A stretch of DNA of 14,283 bases from Pseudomonadota bacterium (GTDB lineage: Bacteria; Pseudomonadota; Gammaproteobacteria; Steroidobacterales; Steroidobacteraceae). Numbering within the stretch: the first letter of the stretch is position 1; each line of letters starts with the position of its first letter. The notes beneath the pieces were generated by a model that saw only the letters and a list, made by a program, of their open reading frames with translations, was not told the origin of the DNA and did no database searches. The stretch is taken from positions 1-14,283 of the forward strand of contig JAJXWE010000006.1 of assembly GCA_021781775.1 (NCBI GenBank), given 5' to 3'. Made by a program: the position numbers and the translations under genes. This document shows positions 1-5,844 of this stretch, piece by piece.

Positions 1-1754
1 GCGCCCGCCGCGGCGGCTGCTTGTACGATGTGCTCCATCTCGTGATCGGTGAGCGCCGGGATCACCGGCGCCACCAGCACACCGGTCGGAACGCCCGCGG
101 CGGTCAGCTCGCGCACCACGCGCAGCCGCGCGGCGGGCGATGCCGCCTGCGGCTCCATGGTGCGCTTCAGCGCCTCCTCGAGCGTGGTGATGCTGATGGC
201 GACCCGCACCAGGTTGTCGCGTGCCAGTGCGCCTAGCAGATCGAGATCGCGCAGCACCAGGGCCCCCTTGGTGATGACGGTGACCGGGTGCCGACAGCGC
301 GTGAGCACCTCCAGGATCCCCCGCGTGACGCGCAGGCCGCGTTCGACCGGCTGGTACGGATCGGTATTGGCGCCCAGAGTGATGGGCTTGCAGACATAGC
401 CGCGGCGCGCGAGCTCGTCCTCCAGCAGCTGGCTCGCGTCGGCCTTGTACAGCAGCCGGGTCTCGAAGTCCCGCCCCGGAGACAGCCCGACATAGGCATG
501 GCTGGGCCGGGCATAGCAGTTGTGGCTGACAATGCCGTTGGCGATGAAATCGCCGCTGGCCGTGCTCATGTCGTACAGCCGCATCGTGCCGACCGGCTCG
601 ATCGAGACAACCCGCAGGGCAGCGCCGCTGCGCACCCAGCGCCCTTCGATGTCGCGCTTGCCGCGGCTCGCCGGATCGACGCGGTGGAAGAACTCGAGCT
701 GCTCGCGCAGTCCACCCGGCAGGCACAGGGCCGGGGCCGCCGCGGCGCCCCCGGCGCGCGGTCGCTCGCGCCCGCAGCGCAGACCCAGTGAACCACAGTA
801 CCGCTCGAGGCGCTCGAGCAGGCCCGCGTCGCTGTTGAAAATGCGCACGGCAGCCGGACCGACGGACCCCGCGGCGTCGAACGCTCCGGCGAGTGCACCC
901 GCGCACCATTGGCGCGACGGCGCGTGAGGCCACTCGGCCGGATCCCCGCGGGTGGCGAGGCGGGTCCATGTCGCGGCCCGCGCGGTGGGCAGCACCGCGC
1001 CCGCTGCCGCCACGAGGCGCTGTTCGCCGCCCCACAGCCGGCGATCCGCCAGGTACTCGCAAGCCCGCAGCATCACCTCGTCATCGGCGCTGGCCCCACG
1101 CGCCTCGGGTGCGGCGCTGCGGCCGAGTCCGCACAGATAGCCGTAGCGGTAGTCGCGGTCCTGCTCGATCGGCGCGGCGAACCGTCCGGTGCCGAGCAGT
1201 TCATCGGCGCTCCCCAGGCAGGGTCTACCGGTGGCCTCACGGTCGTGTCCGGCGGCGACGAACTTCCAGCCGTGCACGGTGAGGAGACGGTGATCGGCAC
1301 CGGCGATGAGCTCCGTACCGTCGTGCAGGACGATGCGGTAGGCCGGCTTGACGACGCTCCACCGGGCGAGCACGCGAGTGCGGACGTATCGCCGCGCAGG
1401 TCCACGGCCCGCGGTGCCGTAGATTTCGCTGCCCGCCTCGACCTGTGCGAGGGCACGCAGACGGCCATCGCCCATCAGGATCGGGGTATCGCCCCGCAAG
1501 CAATAGGCACAGGCATGCGTGCAGCCCCGGTACGGGTTGATGGACTGCTCGAAGGGGATGTCGGGGGAATCGTTGGTGCTGATCACGGTGCGGGCGCGGT
1601 CGGGCTGCAGCTCGAGCGGCACGCTCTCGGGAACCTCCGCCTGGAACCAACCGTCATCCACGGCGTCCCGGGTCCGCCGCTCGAAGCGTCCCGGAGGATT
1701 CGACCGCACGACACGCCCACCGGCCGCGCGTTTGCTTCGGAAGGAAGAGTTCAT
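1..1754 (-). CDS. Intein-containing radical SAM protein, PA0069/Rv2578c (SplB-like) family, 3' end outside window
   Basis: The frame is open without a stop from ATG 1754 to the window edge (584 codons seen). The N-extein is 84 residues and contains NDSPDIPFEQSINPYRGC, then Cys78-X3-Cys82-X2, the radical SAM [4Fe-4S] motif. A 328-residue intein interrupts it before the third cysteine. The C-extein (172 residues seen) resumes with CYARPSHAYVGLSPG and continues with GANTDPYQPVE and TKGALVLRDLDLL, all typical of the PA0069 family, which is grouped in COG1533 with spore photoproduct lyase. Such enzymes cleave S-adenosylmethionine to a 5'-deoxyadenosyl radical; the substrate of this subfamily is not known to me, and a DNA repair role is an inference. 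The C-terminus is missing. There is no Shine-Dalgarno before ATG 1754, consistent with the predicted leaderless start. A GTG at 1775 is an in-frame alternative, but it would put the LexA-like box inside the gene. Confidence 0.93.
   Translation of the reverse strand, partial: MNSSFRSKRAAGGRVVRSNPPGRFERRTRDAVDDGWFQAEVPESVPLELQPDRARTVISTNDSPDIPFEQSINPYRGCTHACAYCLRGDTPILMGDGRLRALAQVEAGSEIYGTAGRGPARRYVRTRVLARWSVVKPAYRIVLHDGTELIAGADHRLLTVHGWKFVAAGHDREATGRPCLGSADELLGTGRFAAPIEQDRDYRYGYLCGLGRSAAPEARGASADDEVMLRACEYLADRRLWGGEQRLVAAAGAVLPTARAATWTRLATRGDPAEWPHAPSRQWCAGALAGAFDAAGSVGPAAVRIFNSDAGLLERLERYCGSLGLRCGRERPRAGGAAAAPALCLPGGLREQLEFFHRVDPASRGKRDIEGRWVRSGAALRVVSIEPVGTMRLYDMSTASGDFIANGIVSHNCYARPSHAYVGLSPGRDFETRLLYKADASQLLEDELARRGYVCKPITLGANTDPYQPVERGLRVTRGILEVLTRCRHPVTVITKGALVLRDLDLLGALARDNLVRVAISITTLEEALKRTMEPQAASPAARLRVVRELTAAGVPTGVLVAPVIPALTDHEMEHIVQAAAAAG
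519..1502 (-). other. Intein (328 aa) with degenerate LAGLIDADG endonuclease domain, inserted in the CX3CX2C motif
   Basis: The intein starts at Cys1 (TGC 1502-1500) with block A CLRGDTPILMGDG. It has a block B-like GADHRLLTVHGW (residues 68-79, His71), with Ala where many inteins have Thr. The block F-like region is MRLYDMSTASGDFIANG (about 307-323). It ends in SHN (His327-Asn328) followed by the +1 Cys. These are the residues for class 1 splicing: two acyl shifts, transesterification to Cys+1 and Asn cyclisation. The central part retains an endonuclease outline: GYLCGLGRSAA at 121-131 and ALAGAFDAAGS at 203-213, then FNSDAGLLERL and EQLEFFHRVDPASRGKRDIEG. In intein-bearing Rv2578c relatives, as I recall them, these motifs read roughly GYLCGxIRGDG and LAGIFDAEGS. 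The acidic residues therefore appear replaced by Ala130 and Ala211. Splicing is expected to work and homing is not. Confidence 0.93.
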
Positions 1755-1789
1755 CAGATAACTGTACAAAAACACAGTTACGAGGTAAA
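1754..1789 (-). promoter_or_regulatory. Predicted sigma70 promoter of the radical SAM gene
   Basis: On the minus strand, TTTACC (1789-1784) and TACAGT (1766-1761) are separated by 17 nt. Each matches the -35/-10 consensus at 4 of 6 positions. Counting seven bases past the -10 hexamer puts the start point on base 1754, the A of the ATG, which would give a leaderless mRNA. This fits the absence of a Shine-Dalgarno. The prediction rests on consensus matching only. Confidence 0.5.
1759..1780. promoter_or_regulatory. LexA-type SOS box
   Basis: A perfect inverted repeat with 7-bp arms, TAACTGT and ACAGTTA, is separated by 8 nt (ACAAAAAC). It contains the canonical gammaproteobacterial LexA core CTGT-N8-ACAG. 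It covers the predicted -10 and most of the spacer of the radical SAM promoter, the usual place for repression. The divergent glnK start is 231 bp away, so the box most likely serves the radical SAM gene. LexA specificity differs between bacterial groups, so the host's own LexA motif matters. Confidence 0.78.
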
Positions 1790-1805
1790 GCCCCCCTTCG
1801 TTCGA

Positions 1806-1822
1806 CGCACCAGCGATGGGCA
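1806..1822. promoter_or_regulatory. Candidate NtrC-binding site, distal
   Basis: CGCAC-N7-GGGCA resembles the NtrC pattern TGCAC-N7-GTGCA at 8 of 10 fixed positions. Its centre is about 118 bp before the predicted sigma54 start point and exactly 32 bp from the second site, about three helical turns, as in the glnA enhancer of enteric bacteria. Confidence 0.4.
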
Positions 1823-1837
1823 CGGACGATGCGCGGC

Positions 1838-1854
1838 TGCGCCAGGATGGTGCG
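1838..1854. promoter_or_regulatory. Candidate NtrC-binding site, proximal
   Basis: TGCGC-N7-GTGCG (CAGGATG between) matches TGCAC-N7-GTGCA at 8 of 10 fixed positions and is symmetric. It is centred about 86 bp before the predicted glnK start point. Together with the site centred at 1814 it would form a two-site enhancer for a sigma54 promoter. Confidence 0.5.
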
Positions 1855-1905
1855 CCGGCGTTGCCGCTGGCGCGCGCAATTGCTGCTTTATGTCCATTTC
1901 CCCGG

Positions 1906-1921
1906 TGGCATGAAAACTGCA
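1906..1921 (+). promoter_or_regulatory. Sigma54 (RpoN) promoter of glnK
   Basis: TGGCATGAAAACTGCA carries the invariant GG (1907-1908) and GC (1919-1920) exactly 10 nt apart. It agrees with TGGCACG-N4-TTGCA except for two pyrimidine changes. The expected start point is near 1932, leaving a leader of about 80 nt before glnK. RpoN/NtrC control of GlnK-type PII genes is well established in proteobacteria. Confidence 0.75.
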
Positions 1922-2010
1922 AAATCGGCAGTACAAAATGTCGTCGGCCGCGAGGCGCATCGCGGCGCCACACGTTAAGCTAGCGATTGCCCCCATCGGA
2001 GAGCCCGCAC

Positions 2011-2349
2011 ATGAAACTGGTCACCGCGATCATCAAACCATTCAAGCTCGACGACGTGCGCGCGGCACTGTCCGAAATCGGCGTATCGGGCATGACGGTG
2101 ACGGAGGTGAAGGGATTCGGCCGCCAGCGGGGCCACACCGAGCTGTATCGCGGCGCGGAGTACGTGGTGGATTTCGTGCCCAAGACCCGCATCGAGGTCG
2201 CCGTGCGCTCAGACCTCGTCGACGCGGTGATCGAGGCCATTCTGAAGTCGGCCAAGACCTCCAAGGTCGGTGACGGCAAGATCTTCGTCACCGACATCCA
2301 GCGCGTGATCCGGATCCGCACCGGAGAGACCGACGAGGCGGCGCTGTAA
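2011..2349 (+). CDS. glnK: PII nitrogen regulatory protein, GlnK-like
   Basis: A 112-residue protein, the standard PII length. PII trimers bind ATP/ADP and 2-oxoglutarate and relay nitrogen status to GlnE, NtrB or AmtB. The T-loop is intact (residues 37-58) with Tyr51 in RGAEYVVDF, the uridylylation site. The B-loop GDGKIFV and C-terminal RVIRIRTGE signature are present. The N-terminus MKLVTAIIKPFKLDDVR and the ending TGETDEAAL look closer to E. coli GlnK (MKLVT..., TGEADEAAL) than to GlnB. A GGAGAG Shine-Dalgarno at 1998-2003 fixes the start. No amtB follows: the next gene is convergent, so the PII gene is alone. The sigma54 promoter and NtrC-like sites upstream support the GlnK assignment, though GlnB cannot be excluded by sequence alone. 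Confidence 0.95.
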   Translation: MKLVTAIIKPFKLDDVRAALSEIGVSGMTVTEVKGFGRQRGHTELYRGAEYVVDFVPKTRIEVAVRSDLVDAVIEAILKSAKTSKVGDGKIFVTDIQRVIRIRTGETDEAAL

Positions 2350-2362
2350 GGGTACCGCGTCC

Positions 2363-2394
2363 GGTCTGCGCCGGGGCGGCGCGCCGCTCAGACC
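2363..2394. terminator. Possible hairpin between convergent glnK and ilvN
   Basis: GGTCTG (2363-2368) and CAGACC (2389-2394) form an outer stem. Inside it are the alternatives GCGCCG-GGG-CGGCGC (2368-2382) and the palindrome GCGGCG/CGCCGC (2376-2387). The structure lies 13 nt beyond the glnK stop and overlaps the ilvN stop codon. There is no U tract, so termination is uncertain. Confidence 0.35.
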
Positions 2395-2891
2395 CGTACG
2401 ACCCGCATCGTCCGCGCATTGCGCTCGATGCCGAGCGCGCCGCTGCGCACCACCTCGAGCAGCTCGGCGCTGCGCGACAGGTCCGTCGTAAAGGCGGCGA
2501 TCTCCGCCTCGCTCGCGGTCAGCTCCACGATGAAGCCGTCCGGCGCCGGATCGAGCACTCGCCCACCGGTACGGACCACGTAGCCCCGGACCGGATCGAT
2601 CTGCTCCGGGCGTACCTTGAGTTTGAGCAGGATCAGTTCACGCTCCAGGTGCTCCCCGGTGGTCATGTCCTCGACGCTGACGACGTCGATCAGCTTGTAC
2701 AGCTGATTGACGATCTGCTGGATGACCGCATCGGATCCCTGAGTGACGAGCGTCAGGCGAGAAACGGTCGGATCTTGCGTCGCGGCAACCGAGAGCGACT
2801 CGATGTTGTAGCCACGGGTGGCGAACATGCCGGCGACGCGGCTGAGGGCGCCGGCTTCGTTCTGCAGCAGGATGGCGATGATGTGACGCAT
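2388..2891 (-). CDS. ilvN: Acetolactate synthase small (regulatory) subunit
   Basis: A 167-residue protein close to E. coli IlvH (163 aa). This subunit activates the catalytic subunit of acetohydroxyacid synthase and confers valine feedback. Residues 1-75 form an ACT domain beginning MRHIIAILLQNEAGALSRV, with Asn11, Gly14 and the GYNIESL segment that line the valine site in this family. Residues about 83-160 form the ALS small-subunit C-terminal domain (ERELILLKLKV, VVRSGALGIERN). ATG 2891 has GGAAG about 7 nt upstream on the minus strand. It does not sit behind its large subunit as ilvIH or ilvBN usually do: the large-subunit gene is divergent, with a MarR-like fragment between them. A promoter before that fragment could also serve this gene. 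The symbol ilvH would be equally valid. Confidence 0.95.
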   Translation of the reverse strand: MRHIIAILLQNEAGALSRVAGMFATRGYNIESLSVAATQDPTVSRLTLVTQGSDAVIQQIVNQLYKLIDVVSVEDMTTGEHLERELILLKLKVRPEQIDPVRGYVVRTGGRVLDPAPDGFIVELTASEAEIAAFTTDLSRSAELLEVVRSGALGIERNARTMRVVRV

Positions 2892-2985
2892 GGTCTTCCA
2901 GGGAAACGGCGGGGGACCTGCCGAGAATAAAGGATCGCACCGGGCGCGGCCACGCGCGACGCTGACGATTGCCGGCCGCGGCGTC

Positions 2986-3225
2986 TCAGCGCCCGGTGAG
3001 CGTGACGAGCAGCCAGCGGCGATCCTGGTCGTCCAGCCGCCGCCGCAGATAGCCGCGCGTCACGAGCCTGTCGACCCGCTGTCCGGCGGCCTGCTTGGAG
3101 AGGCTCAGGTCACGGATCAGCCGTGCCAACGCAAGGTCGCCGTTGGCGAACCGCAGCCCGCCGATGACGTACAGCCCGTTCTTCGGCGGATGGTCGTAGC
3201 CGGCCGCCTCCAGAGCCCGGTGCAT
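2986..3225 (-). pseudogene. MarR-like winged-helix fragment (79 aa)
   Basis: The frame holds only the winged-helix core of a MarR regulator. It contains LARLIRDLSLSKQAAGQRVDRLVTRGYL (helix-turn-helix, about 33-60) and the wing RRRLDDQDRRWLLVTLTGR, then a stop. MarR proteins are usually 140-150 residues with N- and C-terminal helices that make the dimer. Here the first helix is mostly missing, with an in-frame TGA 48 nt before the ATG (3273-3271), and the C-terminal helices are absent. No continuation in another frame was recognised. It may be a relic, or a short DNA-binding protein that lost its dimer interface. A TATAAT lies upstream, so it could still be transcribed, possibly with ilvN 94 nt downstream. 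Confidence 0.55.
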
Positions 3226-3543
3226 CGGCGCACCATAGGCGACCCGCGCGTGGCACAGCGTTTTGGACCGTCAATGATCCGCATTATAGGCAGCCCGCGC
3301 CGGGCCGACCAAAGGATGCACTGTGGTTCCAGGCGGCCAGCACCCCAGGCGCCGCTCGTGCAGCGCATTGCTCGGGCCGTACGCAACCCGCCGCACACGC
3401 GGTGACACAAATCACGTCGGCCGCTCGCACGCCACCGGGGCGCTTCCCCGGGGCGGCGATAACTTCCGAGCCGCGGACCGACCTGCTAGTCTGCGGCTAT
3501 CTCCCCTTTCGGAACGTTGCCGCCGCCACACGAGAGCGCCGCC
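3226..3543. other. Divergent intergenic region between the MarR fragment and the ALS large subunit
   Basis: This 318-bp stretch holds the minus-strand TATAAT promoter and a GC-rich stem-loop, CCGGGG (3435-3440) / CCCCGG (3446-3451) with a 5-nt loop. No convincing plus-strand -35/-10 pair was found for the large-subunit gene. No leader peptide rich in Ile, Val or Leu codons was seen, so classical ilv attenuation is not supported. Confidence 0.5.
3283..3312 (-). promoter_or_regulatory. Predicted promoter for the MarR-like fragment and ilvN
   Basis: The minus strand has a perfect TATAAT (3288-3283) preceded by TTGGTC (3312-3307, 3 of 6) with an 18-nt spacer. The start point would be near 3276, giving a 50-nt leader to ATG 3225. 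This is the best -10 match I saw in the ilv region and the main candidate for ilvN expression. Confidence 0.5.
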
Positions 3544-5394
3544 ATGACCAAAAGTGTCCCCGAATCCCCCCAGCAGGCAGCCCACCCGCTCGCCGGGCAG
3601 AAGATGTCCGGCGCCCGGATGATCATGCAGGTGCTGGCGGACGAGGGAGTCGAGGCGGTCTTCGGCTACAGCGGCGGGGCGATCCTGCCGACCTACGACG
3701 CCATCTTCCTCTACAACGAGGAACAGCAGCGCGCCGGCGGCCGCCAGATCCCGCTCATCGTGCCGGCCAATGAGCAGGGCGCAGGCTTCATGGCGGCGGG
3801 CTTCGCGCGCGCCACCGGACGCGTCGGCGTCTGCCTGGTCACATCGGGCCCGGGTGCGACGAACACCGTCACGCCGGTGCGCGATTGCATGGCCGACTCG
3901 GTGCCCATCGTGGTGATCTGCGGACAGGTGGCGCGCGCGGCCATCGGCACCGATGCATTCCAGGAAGCCCCGGTGGCCGCCATCATGGGCTCGGTGGCCA
4001 AACACGTGTTCCTCGTCACCGAGCCGGAGCGGCTCGAGGCGACCATGCGCACGGCCTTCGAGCTGGCCCGCACCGGCCGACCGGGGCCCGTCGTGATCGA
4101 CGTGCCGAAGGACGTGCAGAACTGGGAAGGCGTGTTCTCGGGCGCCGGCACGCTGCCGATTCCCGGGTATCGCCGGCGCATGCAGGCGCTCACCGAGCGC
4201 CGGCTCGATCTGCGCGATGCGGCGCGGTTCTTTGAGATGCTCGGCGAGTCGCGCCGTCCGCTGATCTACGCCGGCGGCGGTGTCATCCACGGCGATGCGG
4301 CGAGCGAGCTGGTGACGTTCGCCACCGCGTTCGACATCCCGGTGGTCACGACCCTGATGGGCATCGGCGCCATCGACACCACCCACCGACTCGCGATGCG
4401 CATGCTCGGCATGCACGGGGCGGCATTCGCCAACTACGCGGTCGATGACTGCGACTTCCTCATCGCCGTCGGCGCACGCTTCGATGATCGCGTGGCCGGG
4501 GTGCCCGCCAAGTTCGCGCGCGGCGCGCGCCGCATCGCCCACCTGGACATCGACAGCGCGGAAATCAACAAGGTCAAGCGCGCGCACTGGAGCCACGTCG
4601 GCCTGCTGCCCGAGGCGCTGAATGCCCTCACGGCGCACGGCCGCCGCACGCATTTCCAGGGCGAGTTCGCCCCCTGGCACACGCACCTCGCAGAGCTCAA
4701 GCAGCGCCACGCGATGAACTACGACCGCGACAGCGCGCTCATCCAGCCGTACTACGTGATCGAGCAGATCAACCGCGTCACCGGCGGGGAGGCCATCATC
4801 AGCACCGGCGTCGGCCAGCACCAGATGTGGGCGGCGCAGTACTTCGACTTCCGGCGGCCACGGCTGTGGCTCACCTCCGGCAGCATGGGCACGATGGGCT
4901 TCGGGTTGCCGGCGGCCATCGGTGCGCAGCTGGCGCATCCGGACGCGCTGGTGGTGGACATCGATGGCGACTCGAGCATTCGCATGAACCTCGGGGAGCT
5001 CGAGACCGTCACCACGTACGAGCTGCCGATCAAGGTCGTGGTGCTCAACAACTGCGGCGATGGCATGGTCAAGCAGTGGCAGAAGCTCTTCTTCAAGGGC
5101 CGGCTGTCGGCAAGCGACCGCTCGCTGCACAAGAAAGACTTCATCCGCGCCGCCGAGGCCGACGGTTTCCCGTACGCCGTACGGCTCGAGCACAAGGCGG
5201 ATGTGCCACGCGTGATCGAGGAGTTCCTGCGGTTCCGAGGCCCCGCCTTCCTCGAGGTGATGATCGACCCCGACGCGGGCGTCTATCCGATGGTCGGCCC
5301 GGGGCAGACCTACGAGGACATGATTACCGGCGAGTTCATCGCCTCGCGCCACAAGGTGCAGATCACCCCGCCGGGTCCATCGGAGATGTTCTGA
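3544..5394 (+). CDS. ilvB: Acetolactate synthase large (catalytic) subunit, atypical
   Basis: A 616-residue ThDP enzyme that condenses two pyruvates to acetolactate, or pyruvate with 2-oxobutyrate, in valine and isoleucine synthesis. The N-terminal PYR domain has FGYSGGAILPTYDAIF and the catalytic Glu77 in ANEQGAGFMAAGFARATG. The central domain covers about 220-370. The C-terminal PP domain has SGSMGTMGFGLPAAIGA and the ThDP/Mg motif at 475-503. MVKQWQ (508-513) keeps the tryptophan known from herbicide binding. Oddities: GDG is GDS (475-477); NNCGDGMVKQWQKLFFKGRLS differs from the usual NN-x-x-LGMVRQWQ; an insertion (about 57-72) precedes the catalytic Glu; and the protein is some 40 residues longer than E. 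coli IlvI. ATG 3544 has a weak GAGAG seven nt upstream; TTG 3517 is less likely. It overlaps a GloA-like gene's ribosome site. The ALS call is firm; membership of the main biosynthetic subfamily is less so. Confidence 0.9.
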   Translation: MTKSVPESPQQAAHPLAGQKMSGARMIMQVLADEGVEAVFGYSGGAILPTYDAIFLYNEEQQRAGGRQIPLIVPANEQGAGFMAAGFARATGRVGVCLVTSGPGATNTVTPVRDCMADSVPIVVICGQVARAAIGTDAFQEAPVAAIMGSVAKHVFLVTEPERLEATMRTAFELARTGRPGPVVIDVPKDVQNWEGVFSGAGTLPIPGYRRRMQALTERRLDLRDAARFFEMLGESRRPLIYAGGGVIHGDAASELVTFATAFDIPVVTTLMGIGAIDTTHRLAMRMLGMHGAAFANYAVDDCDFLIAVGARFDDRVAGVPAKFARGARRIAHLDIDSAEINKVKRAHWSHVGLLPEALNALTAHGRRTHFQGEFAPWHTHLAELKQRHAMNYDRDSALIQPYYVIEQINRVTGGEAIISTGVGQHQMWAAQYFDFRRPRLWLTSGSMGTMGFGLPAAIGAQLAHPDALVVDIDGDSSIRMNLGELETVTTYELPIKVVVLNNCGDGMVKQWQKLFFKGRLSASDRSLHKKDFIRAAEADGFPYAVRLEHKADVPRVIEEFLRFRGPAFLEVMIDPDAGVYPMVGPGQTYEDMITGEFIASRHKVQITPPGPSEMF

Positions 5395-5403
5395 GGAGCG
5401 ACG

Positions 5404-5823
5404 ATGAAGTACCTGCATACCATGGTGCGCGTGACGGATCTGGACGCCTCGCTGCGCTTTTACTGCCAGGCGCTCGGGCTCACCGAGCTGTCCCGCAAGG
5501 ACTATCCCCAGGGGCGCTACACGCTGGTGTTCCTGGCCGCACCCGGCGATGAGACCGCGCAAGTGGAGCTCACCCACAACTGGGATCCGGAGAGTTACAC
5601 CGGGGGCCGCAACTTCGGGCACCTGGCATATGCCGTCGAGGACATCTACGCGGTCTGCGAGCGCCTGCGGCAGCATGGCGTGACGATCAACCGGCCGCCG
5701 CGTGACGGACGCATGGCCTTCGTGCGCTCGCCGGACCAGATCTCGATCGAGCTGCTGCAGCGCGGTGCTGCGCTGGCTCCGGCCGAGCCCTGGGCCTCGA
5801 TGCCGAACACCGGCAGCTGGTGA
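5404..5823 (+). CDS. gloA: Lactoylglutathione lyase (glyoxalase I), VOC family
   Basis: A 139-residue single-chain VOC protein, close to E. coli GloA (135 aa). It converts the glutathione-methylglyoxal hemithioacetal to S-lactoylglutathione. The four metal ligands align with those of E. coli GloA: His5 in YLHTMVRV, Glu55 in QVELTHNWD, His73 in NFGHLAYAV and Glu116 in ISIELLQ. ELTHNWDPESYTGG matches the GloA ELTYNWGVDKYELG region. The C-terminal tail PWASMPNTGSW is unusual for GloA. The ATG lies 9 nt after the ALS stop, and its Shine-Dalgarno (GAGGAG, 5393-5398) overlaps that stop, so the two are almost certainly co-transcribed. A related glyoxalase-fold enzyme with another substrate is possible. 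Confidence 0.9.
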   Translation: MKYLHTMVRVTDLDASLRFYCQALGLTELSRKDYPQGRYTLVFLAAPGDETAQVELTHNWDPESYTGGRNFGHLAYAVEDIYAVCERLRQHGVTINRPPRDGRMAFVRSPDQISIELLQRGAALAPAEPWASMPNTGSW

Positions 5824-5826
5824 GCC

Positions 5827-5841
5827 CGGCAGGGTCTGCCG
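5827..5841 (+). promoter_or_regulatory. Hairpin between gloA and the thioesterase gene
   Basis: CGGCAG-GGT-CTGCCG forms a 6-bp stem with a 3-nt loop, 3 nt after the gloA stop and 3 nt before the GTG start of the next gene. It contains the only Shine-Dalgarno-like bases (AGGG), so it could limit translation of the downstream gene. This is inferred from complementarity only. Confidence 0.3.
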
Positions 5842-5844
5842 CCG

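Noticed and set aside
909..1913. A 334-codon plus-strand frame across the intein and the glnK upstream region
   Set aside because: It is opposite the intein-containing gene, shows no domain, and would run through the LexA-type box and NtrC/sigma54 sites.
1778..1996. A 72-codon minus-strand frame in the glnK/radical SAM intergenic region
   Set aside because: No similarity recognised, and it overlaps the sigma54 promoter and NtrC-like sites.
2986..3273. A frameshift hiding a full-length MarR gene
   Set aside because: The other frames upstream of 3225 and downstream of 2986 show no recognisable MarR helices, so a simple one-base shift does not restore the protein.
3402..3543. An ilv leader peptide and attenuator before the ALS large subunit
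   Set aside because: The open frame there (GTG 3402) has no run of Ile/Val/Leu codons, and the nearby hairpin (3435-3451) has no U tract.
3517..3543. TTG 3517 as the ALS start
   Set aside because: It adds a non-conserved MPPPHESAA stretch. ATG 3544 has a better spaced, though weak, ribosome site.
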